64,000 nt of DNA, taken from positions 17,950,501 to 18,014,500 of the forward strand of contig JBAIAC010000059.1 in NCBI GenBank assembly GCA_037349315.1, given 5' to 3'. Made by a program: the position numbers and the translations under genes. Below the pieces are notes generated by a model that was given only the letters and a program-made list of their open reading frames with translations, did not search any database and was not told the origin of the DNA. Positions 45,146 through 55,570 of the stretch are shown piece by piece. The number at the start of each line of letters is the position of its first letter. Positions within the stretch are counted from its first letter, which is position 1. Source of the stretch: Chelydra serpentina (lineage: Eukaryota > Chordata > Testudines > Chelydridae).

Positions 45146-46261
45146 AATAATACATTTAGATCTCCAACTCTGCACAGCTTTACATGCACAATTAACTATA
45201 AGTATGGGAGAAGTCCCATTATCTAAAATTATATTATTCATATGCATAAATCTTTGCAGAATGGGGCCTTAATTAGGTTGATCGACAACTAAAAGTGAGC
45301 CAGCATACAGCACTAGGTGCAGAACATACTGTATCTGTCTGCCCTAGATAGGCAAAGCCTCCATATTTACTTTAGGATAGCAAGGATGTTAATGAAGTTA
45401 TGAATGATTAACAGCTTACCAATCACAGTGAACAATCCCCTCCCATGCCTACCCCCTTGCTTCTGAAATCCTGCATGTGTCGAGTCACTTAGGTGACTGT
45501 AAATTAAGGCCTGCCTCCCATACCAACTTCTTCACTGACTGAAAATCACCTTCACTAATCACTGAACCATGTCCTTACCCTGAGAGTTATTTTGAAGGTA
45601 ACCCGCAGGACCAATGGTGAAAACGCAGCTGTCGAAAATAAAGATCAAATATTAGAGCAACCATCTAGATTTTATTTCTTGGCAAGTGAGGAATTTTGAG
45701 CAAATTAAGGAGCTCAGAGAATGTTGTGTAAAAAGAGGAAAGATCAGATTCAAGATGAAACAGGCACCTTTAAAGATAAGTACTCTCTGACTTGGATGAA
45801 GAGATTTCAGTGTGGAAAATGGGTAGTTTGCCCCATGGAAAAGAACTATGTAGACTCACTACTTGGTACCCATTGGCTAATGAATCAAGACTCAGCTGAT
45901 ATTGGATTTTCCCCATAGGAATACTGGTGAAATTAAATGAAACACTGATGAGCTCAAAGGGAACCATTCCTAAACATTTGGTAGCTTTACTCTGGAATTT
46001 GGTAGCCCCAGTAGGGCATTTGGCAGCCAAGGAATGATCTGCTCTTTTCTGAAAAATAAAAACTGCATTCATCTATCACATTCTTATTGCTCATTTTACC
46101 TGCATCTGAAAAGCAGCATGCAATAAAAGCAGACACCCTCCTTCTGCTCTCACCCAAAGGACAGATATTTTTTTCTGCATGGAGCAGTAGCTGCCTTCAA
46201 CCCCCTGAGAGGAACATTCTATGAAACCATGTTATTGAAACTTTTTCCTAGTGTGAGACTC
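45146..46261. other. DNA upstream of the candidate promoter, nothing recognised
   Basis: No gene or bounded repeat was recognised. It is the region where proximal enhancers of the downstream promoter would lie. Confidence 0.5.
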
Positions 46262-46273
46262 TGAGGGTTACGA

Positions 46274-46313
46274 GAGAGAGAGAGAGGGAGAGAGAGAGGG
46301 AGGGAGGGGGGGA
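46274..46313 (+). repeat. Purine (GA/GGGA) tract upstream of the promoter
   Basis: A nearly pure purine tract, GAGAGAGAGAGAGGGAGAGA and on through GGGAGGGAGGGGGGGAAG, ends about 90 bp upstream of the TATA box. Such tracts can form H-DNA or G-quadruplexes and bind GAGA-type factors; that is inference. Confidence 0.9.
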
Positions 46314-46337
46314 AGCAGGGTTAGATAACTTCTGCAA

Positions 46338-46436
46338 GGTTATTGGCTGAGTTGCCTTGATCGTTGTTACAGTAGAAGTTGGAGCATGCCCATTGGATGG
46401 TGTATAAAAGAAGGGGCAGTGAGTGCTCTCAGCCTG
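46338..46436 (+). promoter_or_regulatory. IGF2: TATA/CCAAT promoter, putative IGF2 promoter
   Basis: A TATA box GTATAAAAG at 46,402-46,410 predicts initiation near 46,433. An inverted CCAAT box (TATTGGCTGA) at 46,341-46,350 lies about 90 bp upstream of that point, the usual NF-Y distance, and a second ATTGG lies at 46,392. The tract of GA repeats is just upstream and a candidate exon with a donor just downstream. IGF2 is assigned because it is the same-strand neighbour 3' of INS in amniotes, and mammalian IGF2 has TATA-driven promoters; the sequence itself does not name the gene. Confidence 0.65.
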
Positions 46437-46745
46437 TCTCCTCAGTTGTGGAGCAGCTAATTGAGAATATAGCTGCAGCTGGGAGAACCAAGCCCCCCCA
46501 GCTCAGACTCTTGGAAAAGCAAGAACAAGCCAAGAGACAGCAAAGGAAAACCAGCAACATCCTCGTGAAACAGGGACTTGACACACCAAAAACCTCCCCC
46601 TCAATTAAACTAAACAGCAAACAAACAAACCAAGCAGGACAGAAGCATGTCAGGAGCAGAGAGATGCATGGATGAATGCTACAGTCACCCAGCCTTACTC
46701 CAGGTCTGCACACAAGAAGTTGAACGTAGCAGTGGAACTTTAAAG
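46433..46745 (+). other. IGF2: Candidate first exon of the downstream gene (putative IGF2)
   Basis: From the predicted start to a strong donor AAAG|GTAAGG at 46,745/46,746 the segment is about 313 nt. It is A-rich and C-rich with a long ATG-free leader (no ATG between 46,433 and 46,646). Exact 5' end is inferred from the TATA box. Confidence 0.55.
46647..46745 (+). CDS. IGF2: Possible N-terminal leader exon of IGF2 precursor (33 codons)
   Basis: The first ATG of the predicted transcript has A at -3 and opens a frame MSGAERCMDECYSHP, ALLQVCTQEVERSSG, TLK that runs exactly to the donor in phase 0. It has no signal-peptide character. Human IGF2 has a recorded longer isoform with a non-signal N-terminal extension joined upstream of the usual signal peptide, so an upstream coding exon is plausible. 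The candidate exon at 63,995 starts GTG CAG (Val-Gln) in the same phase. Alternatively this is 5' UTR with a fortuitous open frame. I do not recognise the peptide from any known family. Confidence 0.4.
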
Positions 46746-46909
46746 GTAAGGACAACATTAAACAGCCTATGCTGGACTTGTCTCTAGTAGTGCCATAGCA
46801 GGCAGAGGGGGCAGCCAGGGGGCTCGCTGAGCTAAGATCAGCAGCATCAGACTTTTTTTGATGGTCAGCCCAGCAGATCCAGAGGCTCCACTCTGACTCT
46901 TCCTTTTGC

Positions 46910-47161
46910 TTAGCGCGCGCGCGTGTCCCCAGTTCACAGAAGGACGCGGGCTGGAAAAGGAGCTAAAAAAGCTGCCCAGCTCGCTGCGAGAGATCCCTCT
47001 CTCTGCAGGAGCCGGGGGCCGGACTTGGCTTTTCCTTTTCTAAGCAAGGCAGGAGGGTTTGGGGTCGCGTCGCTTTGGGGTCGTGCAAACAACGTGATTA
47101 GAACCAGGAGCAGCGTTTGGCTGAAAATGTTGTATTTCTTGTTGCTGCATCCCGGCATCTT
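46910..47161 (+). promoter_or_regulatory. CpG-rich segment, possible alternative first exon
   Basis: CpGs cluster from GCGCGCGCGCGTG (46,914) through GGGGTCGCGTCGCTTTGGGG (about 47,062), unlike the surrounding DNA. A donor-like CATCTT|GTGAGT lies at 47,161/47,162. No TATA box is seen, so a dispersed CpG promoter would fit. The frame ending MLYFLLLHPGIL is too short and stops at the donor; I would treat the segment as non-coding. It could be a second IGF2 promoter, as mammals use several. Confidence 0.4.
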
Positions 47162-49482
47162 GTGAGTGATGGGGAAGCCCTTGCAAGAGGGTGGAATGGG
47201 ATATTTGCAAAAGTGACCGGTGTAGGAGGGCGAGAGTATTTATGAACTGCTCCCCCCCCCCTCCTTTCTTGCTTGGTTGCGTGTGGAGCTTGGGTTTTGG
47301 AAACAGAAAAGCAAAAGTTCCCCCCTGACTGCAGTTCCCCGCTAGGGTCGCTAGAGGGACCTCACATGACGGCCCAGACTGAGTCGCTTCACTTTAAACG
47401 AGAGGACTGGACTTCTCCCAGTGAGAGCCGAACAGGTTAAAAAAAGGGAACGGTGACACAAATTGCTGGCTAGGCTGCAACAGCATTGCACCGGAGGGAC
47501 TCATCTGGCTGTATGTGCACGGCTATAGAGGACGGAGAGGAGAGCTGTGCCCCTGCAAGGGGGTGGCTCACACTTAGCACACTGGTGGATGTCTGCGCAC
47601 TGCACCTGGTGGGACACTGCTCTTCACTAAGGGGAGGGGAGTTGGGACCTGTCATTGGGGGGGAGGGACGCAGGAATCTCATATTCTAGCTCTGGACTCC
47701 TCCTAAGTCCTTGTATGAATGGAGATCCTGGCATCATGCCGGGATTCCCAGACTGGCGTTGGAGAGTAGCAGCTTTTTTTTTTTTTTTTAATGGATTTTC
47801 TGCTGCTCGCGCATGTGTGCATATGTTCATTTAAAGCTTAAAAGTAAATGAGAAGCATTGCCCTTGTACACCAACACCACAGCCAGTCTCGGAAACTGAA
47901 CAGCAGGTGATCATGGGAGGCTGTGCGTGGAGAATGATATCTGGAATTAGCTAGGAATGTTTATTTCATAGGCAAATACTAAGATCACCTTAAGTGTGCG
48001 TGTGTGTTTATATTAGAGGACTCAAGTCACAACATTCCCATCTGCACTCAAATGATGGGTGTTTGGATCTCACGTCTAGTATATGAGGTCATGCAAGGTC
48101 ACCGATGGGCTATTGGACAGAACTTTAAATAGACCACTTCTAACGAAGTATTGCATGCTTTTCTTAAGTCGTTTGGCAGGGGGGAATATCAAGATTGTGC
48201 ATTGTGTGGAAGGGACAGACAGTTCTTTAGCTTCAGAGCCTAAAGAGATTATTAAACGCTATTCTGAGAAACACTGCAGCATGTTCGGTCTCAGAGGAAT
48301 GAAAATTGGGAGAGGAAAAACAAGAAAATGAAGCCAAAATGGAGTGAGAGTTAATGGTTGGCATGGAGCCTTCTACTTTGTGTGGAGCCTTTTTTTTTTT
48401 CTTCCTTCCTTCCCAATTGCTTTTCCCTACAGTAATTGTTTTAAGAGAGCAACTTGGAAAGGTTTTAGCACTCTGTTCAGCAGTAGGGAATTGGGGCACA
48501 TGAGGAAACATAGATTTAACATAACTGTACCAGCAGATGTGGCTGCCTTGCTTTCAACCAGTGGTACGTTAACAGAGATTCTGATACACTAGGTCTTGCT
48601 CAGGCAACATCGAGCAATCAAGTGTAAAAATAAGACTTGTGTGGGTGGTTTTAAATAGACACTTCGGGAGAGCCTCTGTTTTAAACCTTTAGGTTAGAAC
48701 TTTCCTATACAAAGTATATAGTTTTCTTCCTAACACCAGGACAGGCTGTGGAGCCCAAGGTTTGCAGAAGTAGGTTTTGTTTTTTTAACATAACAGGCTG
48801 TTGGGCTTTTATTTTCCCCCCTGGGTTTGTTTGGATCAAGGTAGGAGAGTTCAGGAGTCTGGGTCCAAGGTTTTGTAAGGGTGACTCCGGTTGCGTATTA
48901 AGGAAACAATGAAACACCATAATCTGGGGCAGTAAAACCAGATGACATTTGTGGTTTGGGCTTCTCTGAACCAAAATTGACAAGTTTGGTGGTGGGGAGA
49001 ATGGGTCACAGTTGTAAAACCCGCTGGGATTTGTTGACAGGCACATGTTTACTTAACCTTTCAAAGGGGCTTCCTGTGAAAATTCATAAAGGGATAAACA
49101 AATCCACTTTTCCTGAAAAAAAAAAAAAAAATGTTGTTGGGCTTTTTCCCCTATGATTCTATGATTCTTTTTCCCCTTCCCAGAAAAATCTCAAAGCCAA
49201 AATATGTGTGTGTGTGTTTGTGCGTTTTCTACTGATGAACCTTTACTATAACCTGTGTGGGAGGATCACTGGCTGGACCAAATTACTACACAGAGTCTTC
49301 ATCCAAAGCCCAGTGAAGTCATTGCGAGTCTTTCCATTGATGACAATGGGTTTTGGATCAGGCCCCAGCTGCATAACGGAGCATAATAAGAAGGAATTGC
49401 TCTAGTTTTTAAAATAAAGCAAACACAGGTCTTATTTTTTTTGAGAGAGAGAATCTGGTGCTTTTCCAGGATCAGGTAGGAG

Positions 49483-49915
49483 CAGGGCTGGCGCGCCCAC
49501 TAGGCGACCCTAGGCGGTTGCCTAGAGCGCCAAGATTTGGGGGGCGGTGGGCGGCTGCCTCCCGGCTCCCCGCTCAGGCGGTGAGCGCGAGCCGAGGGGC
49601 AGCCACGGCAAGCCACCCCGCTGCCCCTCTGCTCAGCGCCTGAACGGGGAGCTGGAGGGCAGCCGCCGCGGCGAGCCACCCTCCTGCCCCCAGCTCCCGG
49701 TCAGCTCCCATGGCCCCCCGGGGGTGGTGGTGGGGGTGGGGCTGAGCGCCCGCGGGCGGGGGAGTTGGCTGGGGGGGGCGGCATTGCGGGGGGGGGGGGG
49801 AGGCTGAGCTCCCGCAGGCGGGGGAACTGGCTGGGGGGGGGTATGGGGGGGGGCGGCGCAGGGCTGGTGCAAGGAAGTTTCGCGTACGGTGCAAAACTTC
49901 CTTGCACCGGCCCTG
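49483..49915 (-). mobile_element. GC-rich hAT-like element, 433 bp, inverted relative to 40,540
   Basis: Ends are CAGGGCTGGCGCGCCCACTA and, from the right, CAGGGCCGGTGCAAGGAAGT, flanked by GGTAGGAG and TGTAGGAG (7 of 8). The right 58 bp form the same self-complementary terminus, GGTGCAAGGAAGTTT/AAACTTCCTTGCACC. The interior is G-rich on this strand and produces spurious frames. Confidence 0.9.
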
Positions 49916-50048
49916 TGTAGGAGCACTGCAGGCAACCCACATCTTCTGTCCACTACCAGTGCATATCCTGGGACTGAGCTCTCAAATCTTACTTTAGTTT
50001 GTCTTTGCTTTAAAAAGCTTCTATATCTAGAGAAGGGCTGGGGCGGTA

Positions 50049-50069
50049 TGTGTGTGTGTGTGTGTGTGG
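50049..50069 (+). repeat. (GT)n microsatellite
   Basis: A run of about ten GT units following GGCGGTAT. Confidence 0.9.
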
Positions 50070-50690
50070 TGGGTGGCTTACTAGCTTCAGTGGGAGAGGG
50101 ATAAAATACACACACTGATCACTTGTATGAAATAGAACTGACAGGGTTAACTATGCTCTGCAAAGACCTAAAGCCAGTTCAATGTGTTTGGGGAATATCA
50201 CTTGCCAGAAAACTCCAATCACCACAATTTCTGATTAACTGCTTAACTCTTCTCTCTTTATCGTTCCGTTTGCTTTGCTGTATTTGCTTCCAAAACCTGG
50301 AGTAACTCAGAAAAAGTTAAATGAAGCAACTAACACTGACTTTGAAATCCCTTCTCCAGATTCTTTAGAAGAGCTAAGCAAGATTGCATTTCCCTTTTTA
50401 ATGCAATAAATCAAATATTTCTGGGCTGCATACCAAAGTTTGTGCAATACACTCCCGAGTAAATAATACTGAGTACCCCTTTCACCTTTTTCTAGTTTGA
50501 TTTCTCCCCCTCCCCCCATAGTTACAATAGTCTTTGCTGGGGAAACTAACACCTACTGTACAGAGAGAGATCCCCTCATCTCCCAGTGTGGGACAGAGGG
50601 AGCTGTGGGGTATGGAGGGAACCCTCCTCCCAGCGTGGGGCATGGAGGAAGCATATTTCCCATTTAAGACACAAGAAAGTAAGAGCTAAC

Positions 50691-50937
50691 ATAGTGTTGC
50701 CAGCCTCAGGCATATAACAATCATGAGTTTGGCTTAAATCATGTGATTTTTAAAACTAGCACACTTGGGATTCATGTTATCTGCCTTCCGGTGTTTGAGA
50801 GCTGTCCTTTCATCTCAACCATGAGGGCTAGAGACTTCATTTTTTAAAAATGACAGCTGAGTGTTTCATACAATCACATGATTCCAGGACCTAGAGCTTT
50901 AAGGAAACACCGAATATCATGAGAACTGGCAGCACTG
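50691..50937. mobile_element. hAT-like element with CTCATGAT interior words
   Basis: Ends are ATAGTGTTGCCAGCCTCAGG and, from the right, CAGTGCTGCCAGTTCTCATG. Flanks are GAGCTAAC (50,683-50,690) and GAGCTCAC (50,938-50,945), 7 of 8. The interior has AATCATGAG, ATCATGTGATTT and ATCACATGATT. A scrap of the family is at about 23,285. Confidence 0.7.
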
Positions 50938-51249
50938 GAGCTCACTAAGCACTGTTAGAATGGCAAAGCAGTCACAGTGACATGAGATGCAGGTATTGCA
51001 CAACAGATCCACACTTGTGACATTATAAATATTAAGATGAAACACCTTCCCCTGCCCTCTTATAACTTCTAGACACTCCCAGTGGTAACATCACCTCTGT
51101 CCTGGGTGTGCATTAAGTCAAGGCCTGACTTCCATTGACTTCGGCTGGAGTTCTGGATACTCAGCACTTCTGAAAATCAGGGTCCGGATTCTTGTTTATA
51201 CTGTCGGAGTGGTGTCAAGGGGCCTTTAGAGAGGAAGTGTTTCCCAAGG

Positions 51250-51450
51250 GTTTGGGCATCCGCCTGGGATTTGGGAGACTGGCTTCGCCACAGACGTTCT
51301 GTGTGACTTTGGGCAGGTCATTGAATCTCGCTGAGCTTCGGTTCCCCATGTCTATAAGGTGCCACAGGACCCTTTGTCGGTTCCCCATGTGTAACTGCCC
51401 TGTCTCTGAGGGGTGCATTGAGGATAAAGTCATTAAAGATTGTGAGGCAC
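51250..51450 (+). repeat. MIR-type CORE-SINE, plus strand
   Basis: CATCCGCCTGGGATTTGGGA, TTCGCCACAGACGTTCTGTG and GACTTTGGGCAGGTCATTGA follow the MIR core. A fold-back half with CCATTGACTTCGGCTGG and CTGAAAATCAGGG precedes it at about 51,125-51,182. Confidence 0.75.
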
Positions 51451-52239
51451 CCCAACAGTATGGTAGTAGGGGAGGCACATAAGTACCTGAGATAGAGTAA
51501 TTGAGAATCAGGCAGTCCCTGTGTAACTGCCATGCAATCTCCTGCCTAATATGGTTGAATACATGAGCTTAAGCACACGCCTTAGTCACTCATTATGTCT
51601 ATTAACCTAGGCTTAATTCTCCCTTGCCCTGTTACATGCGTAATTACTTACACCAGTGCAAAGTGGGCGTGAAATGCTATCAAATGGGAATTGCAGCTTT
51701 ACAAACCCATTCTGTAGTGTAAGCGATTTCCTAAGGGGAAGAATTGGACCCACTGTCTCTGACTCAAATCTTGCAGATTGGGCCATCTCTCTAATTTGAT
51801 CCTTCTGGTAGAAGGAAACTCTCAAGTGGGCCAGACCAAAGGAGGAACTTGATCAGTCAGAAAGTTTGGTATCTTGCCTGACTGGGAGATCACACAAGAG
51901 AGAGGCATCACAGGGGTCTAGTAGCCTAAGCACAGACCTGCACTTCTGCATTCTCAGCTCAGCTCTGGTACAGTGCCTTCAGTTGGCTACAACCCCTTGG
52001 CCTCTTATTCTCCAGCACTTGAATGGAGCCAACATACCCAGCTGACTGTGCTGTACGTAGTTACAACAAAATCTGTAACAGCAATAAGGGAGGCTGTTGC
52101 CACACGCTTCAACTCCCGACACAGCCGAGTGCAGGTATCCTGCATAATCTCACATGACCACTCACGTATTGCTGGCACACCACTGCATAGGGGAGACTGC
52201 TCATCTCTGAGTACAGCTCAGGGCTCGTCTAATTATTAT

Positions 52240-53177
52240 TAGGGCTGTCAAATGATTTAAAACAATTCATTGCGATTAATCACAGTTTTTATCGCACTCT
52301 TAAACAATAAGAACACATAAGAACATATGAACTGCCATACTGGGTCAGACCAAAGGTCCATCCAGCCCAGTATCCTGTCCACCGACAGTGGCCAATGCCA
52401 GGTGCCCCGGAGGAGGGAGTGAACCTAACAGGTAATGATCAAGTGATCTCTCCTGCCATCCATCGCCCCCCTCTGACAATAATAGAATACCATTTATTGA
52501 AATAGTTTTGGATGTTTTCTATATTTTCAAATATATTGATTTCAATTACTACACAACACAAAGGACACGGTGCTTACTTTGTTATTATTTCTGATTACAG
52601 GTATTTGCAGTGTAAAAAAGATAAACCAAAGCAATAGTATTTTTCAATTCACCTCATGCAAGTACTGTAGTGCGATCTCTTTATCATGAAAGTGCATTAC
52701 ATGGTGGGGAATTACAGGTAGGACCCTGTAGATATAAATAAACTTGTCTTAGTGATTGACTGAACTAGAAGTAGGACTGAGTGGACTTGTAGGCTCTAAA
52801 GTTTTACCTTGTATTTTTGAGTGCAATTATGTAACAAATATACATTTGTGTGTTGCACTTTCACGATAAGGAGATTGCACTACAGTACTTGTATGAGCTA
52901 AATTGAAAAATACTAAGTCTTTGGTTTATCTTTATTACAGTGCAAATATTTGTAATTAAAAAATAACAGTAAGCACTGTGCACTTCACATTGTGTAGTAA
53001 CTGAAATCAATATATTTTAAAATGTAGAAAAACATTCAACAATATTTATAATAAATTTAAATTGGAATTTTTTAACAGTGCAGTTAAAACTGTGATTAAT
53101 CACAATTAATGTTTTTAATCAAGTTAATGTGTTTTGAGTTAATCACTTGAGTTAACTGTGATTAATTGACAACCCTA
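52240..53177. mobile_element. Large fold-back hAT element, 938 bp, with nested CR1 fragment
   Basis: Ends are TAGGGCTGTCAA and, from the right, TAGGGTTGTCAA. ATTATTAT flanks it at 52,232-52,239 and 53,178-53,185. The two halves are inverted copies over several hundred bases: GCAGTGTAAAAAAGATAAAC, AAGTACTGTAGTGCGATCTC on the left against GAGATTGCACTACAGTACTT, TTTATCTTTATTACAGTGC on the right. A CR1 fragment interrupts the left arm. No transposase was found. Confidence 0.9.
52312..52483 (-). mobile_element. CR1 fragment nested in the fold-back element
   Basis: AAGAACATATGAACTGCCAT, CCATCCAGCCCAGTATCCTG and AGTGAACCTAACAGGTAATG are the antisense CR1 3' UTR of the same subtype as 57,831. ACAATAA-like words lie on both sides (52,304-52,310, 52,479-52,485), a possible TSD. 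Confidence 0.75.
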
Positions 53178-53185
53178 ATTATTAT

Positions 53186-54389
53186 TAGTTTTTTTGTACT
53201 GGTATAGCTGTACCAATGTAGCTATAATAGAGAAGAAAACCCTGTATGGATGGGCTTCACCTGGACAACTTAGAGGCCCCAGGGATCAGGGTGCCACTGT
53301 GCAAGCCATTGTACAAACAACCACCTTCTCTGAAGAGATTACTATATAAACTTGCTCCAGTTTGAGCCCCACTTTGCCCCAGCGCAAATGCATCCACACT
53401 GGAGCTTTACATGAGCGTAGCTTATATCAGTGCAAAAATCCCTGAAACAGACAAGTCTTTTTAGATAGCCACTCGGAAATGGAGTGGAGGGTAAATAGAT
53501 ACACCTGACTCAGTGCAGGGCAGATGGCATGCTGCAGGTGAATAGGATTCATGCTCTTGTCTTGTTTCAGCTCCTCGCTTGTTCACTAACCGTGCTGGGG
53601 AAGCAGATAGTAGAAGCCGGTTATCAGCTAAGGGAATCCTAAATTTGATTTACTTGACCAGTGAGGGACCAATCAACCTGGGTAACTGAGAGGAGTAACT
53701 TGCATCCTCCTATCTTATGCTGCAGTGGGCCTGGAAGAGGCAGTTTTTGTGTGGGTTCAGTACAGGGGCTTCTCCGGCAGACCCTGACCTAGAGGGACGA
53801 CTTTCTTTGGAGGGGAGAGGGAAATTCAGTCTCCCTCTCTCTCCCCCCACTGGCAGTTTCATCTGGGGCCCTGTACACGGATGCACACAAGTAGAGGAAC
53901 AGCTCCTCTGCTGAACAGTGTGGAAACATTGTGCAGGAGCAGGTGTCGCTGAACGAGCAGAGAAATTACAATGAGCTGAAGAGAGAGCGAGGAGCCAAAG
54001 ACAAATGTTACAGTAAAACTAGCCACTCTAGGGACACTACGCTACCAAAAATAACCATGTTTAAACTCGTATAAAACATGCTTGTGGCCCAACAAGCTTT
54101 CTAAACCTGGTGGAGTTCTTCTTGTCTGTGTGTAGAGAAAATCATATTATAATTACGTTATAGGATAATTCTTTAACACTGGTAAGGACTGTTTGACTTC
54201 GTGTCCATGCAGGCAAGAAGAAACAGTGTTATACACACCGCTGAACCAACCTGATTTCACAAGAGTACAACGGGTTGATTTCCCCTCCCCCCCAGTGAAA
54301 ACCCTCCCCCCCCCCGATATGGTACTGTGCACCTTACATCTTAGCCAGAAAAACTTCCTGAGTAGGTTGAATATTGCCAGCCATTTTCA
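53186..54389. other. Intronic/intergenic DNA, little recognised
   Basis: About 53,200-53,430 (GGTATAGCTGTACCAATGTA, ATCCACACTGGAGCTTTACA) resembles a decayed PIF-like MITE without clear ends. No exon was recognised. Confidence 0.4.
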
Positions 54390-55095
54390 GCTCTTATTTG
54401 TATTCTACTGGTGCCTAAGACCTCATTGTGCTAGATCAGGGGTCTCAAAGAAGCTCTTCCCTGTGGCCCGCTGGGCTTCCCCTGCCCCCCCCCCCCTTTA
54501 AAAAAAAATTTTTAAAAAAATTTTTTTTTTTTAACTCCCAGGCAGTTCCCGCCGCCAGACAGTTGTTCTGGCGGCGGGAACTGCCTGAGGGTAAAAAAAA
54601 TAAATAAATAAAAAATGTGGGGGCGGGGATGGGGCACGGGGAGCCCGGCAGGCTGCAGGGAAGAGCTCCGTGGGCCGCATGGGAAGAGCTTCATGGTTTC
54701 TGGGAGGGAGGGGGGAGGAGTAGGAAGGCGTGCGCAGAGGGGAGGAGGCGGAGAAGGGGCGGGGCCTAATGGAAGGGGTGGAGTGAGGGTGGGGCCGGGG
54801 GCAGCGAGGGGGCAGGGTCAGTGATGCGGCCCTCGGGCCAATGCACTAGTCCTCATGCGGCCCTTGTGGTAATTTGAGTTTGAGACCCCTGTGCTAGATC
54901 CTGTACACACAGTAAGAGACTGTCCCAGCCCTGAAAAGCGTACAGTCAAAATAGACAAGGCAGACAAAGGGTGGACGAAAGGAAGTATCATCCTTATTTT
55001 ACCAGTGGGGAACTAAGGCAAGGGCAGATTAAGAGACTTGCCCAAGGTCACACAGCAAGGTTGTGGCAGAGCTAGGAACTGAACCTAGATCTCTC
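54390..55095 (-). repeat. MIR-type CORE-SINE, minus strand, split by a hAT element
   Basis: The tail TTATTTGTATTCTACTGGTG, CCTCATTGTGCTAGAT breaks at 54,437 and resumes with GATCCTGTACACACAGTAAG, then AACTAAGGCAAGGGCAGATT and CCCAAGGTCACACAGCAAGG. Confidence 0.85.
54437..54891. mobile_element. Non-autonomous hAT element, 455 bp, with a perfect hairpin
   Basis: Ends are CAGGGGTCTCAAAG and, from the right, CAGGGGTCTCAAACTC. TGCTAGAT flanks exactly at 54,429-54,436 and 54,892-54,899, within a MIR-type SINE, so the empty site is known. A perfect 21-bp stem with a 7-nt loop sits at 54,539-54,587. The rest is G-rich. Confidence 0.95.
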
Positions 55096-55405
55096 CGACA
55101 AGAACGGGCAGCGTATCCCAACTGGAATTTAGGAGGCTTCCTCCTGCAAAGTGATTTTGTAACCAGAAAAAGATAGGCTTTGTACATTTGTGGAAGTGAC
55201 CTATGAAACACCTCTCTCTCCCCTTCCAGATTGGGGTGGGATGAAACTGGAGAGGAAAGAGAGCAGATTGAACGACCTCCAGGCACAGTCTGCAAGTGAC
55301 AATGTCACAGAGGTCAGAAGGCCCATACAGAACTTGTCATGCAGTCAAGCCCTGCTGGGCATTCCAGAGAATAAACATGGCAAATGGATAAATAAAGGTC
55401 TATGG

Positions 55406-55562
55406 CAGGCCTGCACAACTCGTAAAGCGGTGATGGCCATATTACTCCAAAGAAAAAAGCCGAGGGCCGGATGCGAGGAAAGTGGTTGAGCAAAAAAAAA
55501 AATAAAAAAAATATATAATTTTTTAAGCCAGCCCCCCGTGGGCCGTATGTTGTGCAGGCCTG
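55406..55562. mobile_element. Short hAT MITE, 157 bp
   Basis: Ends are CAGGCCTGCACAACTCG and, from the right, CAGGCCTGCACAACATACG. GTCTATGG flanks exactly at 55,398-55,405 and 55,563-55,570. The interior holds an A-rich run. Non-coding. Confidence 0.95.
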
Positions 55563-55570
55563 GTCTATGG

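Noticed and set aside
47127..47165. MLYFLLLHPGIL as the start of a secreted protein
   Set aside because: It resembles a signal peptide start but is only 12 codons and hits a stop that overlaps the donor-like GTGAGT; it does not match an IGF2 signal peptide. Kept only as part of a candidate non-coding exon.
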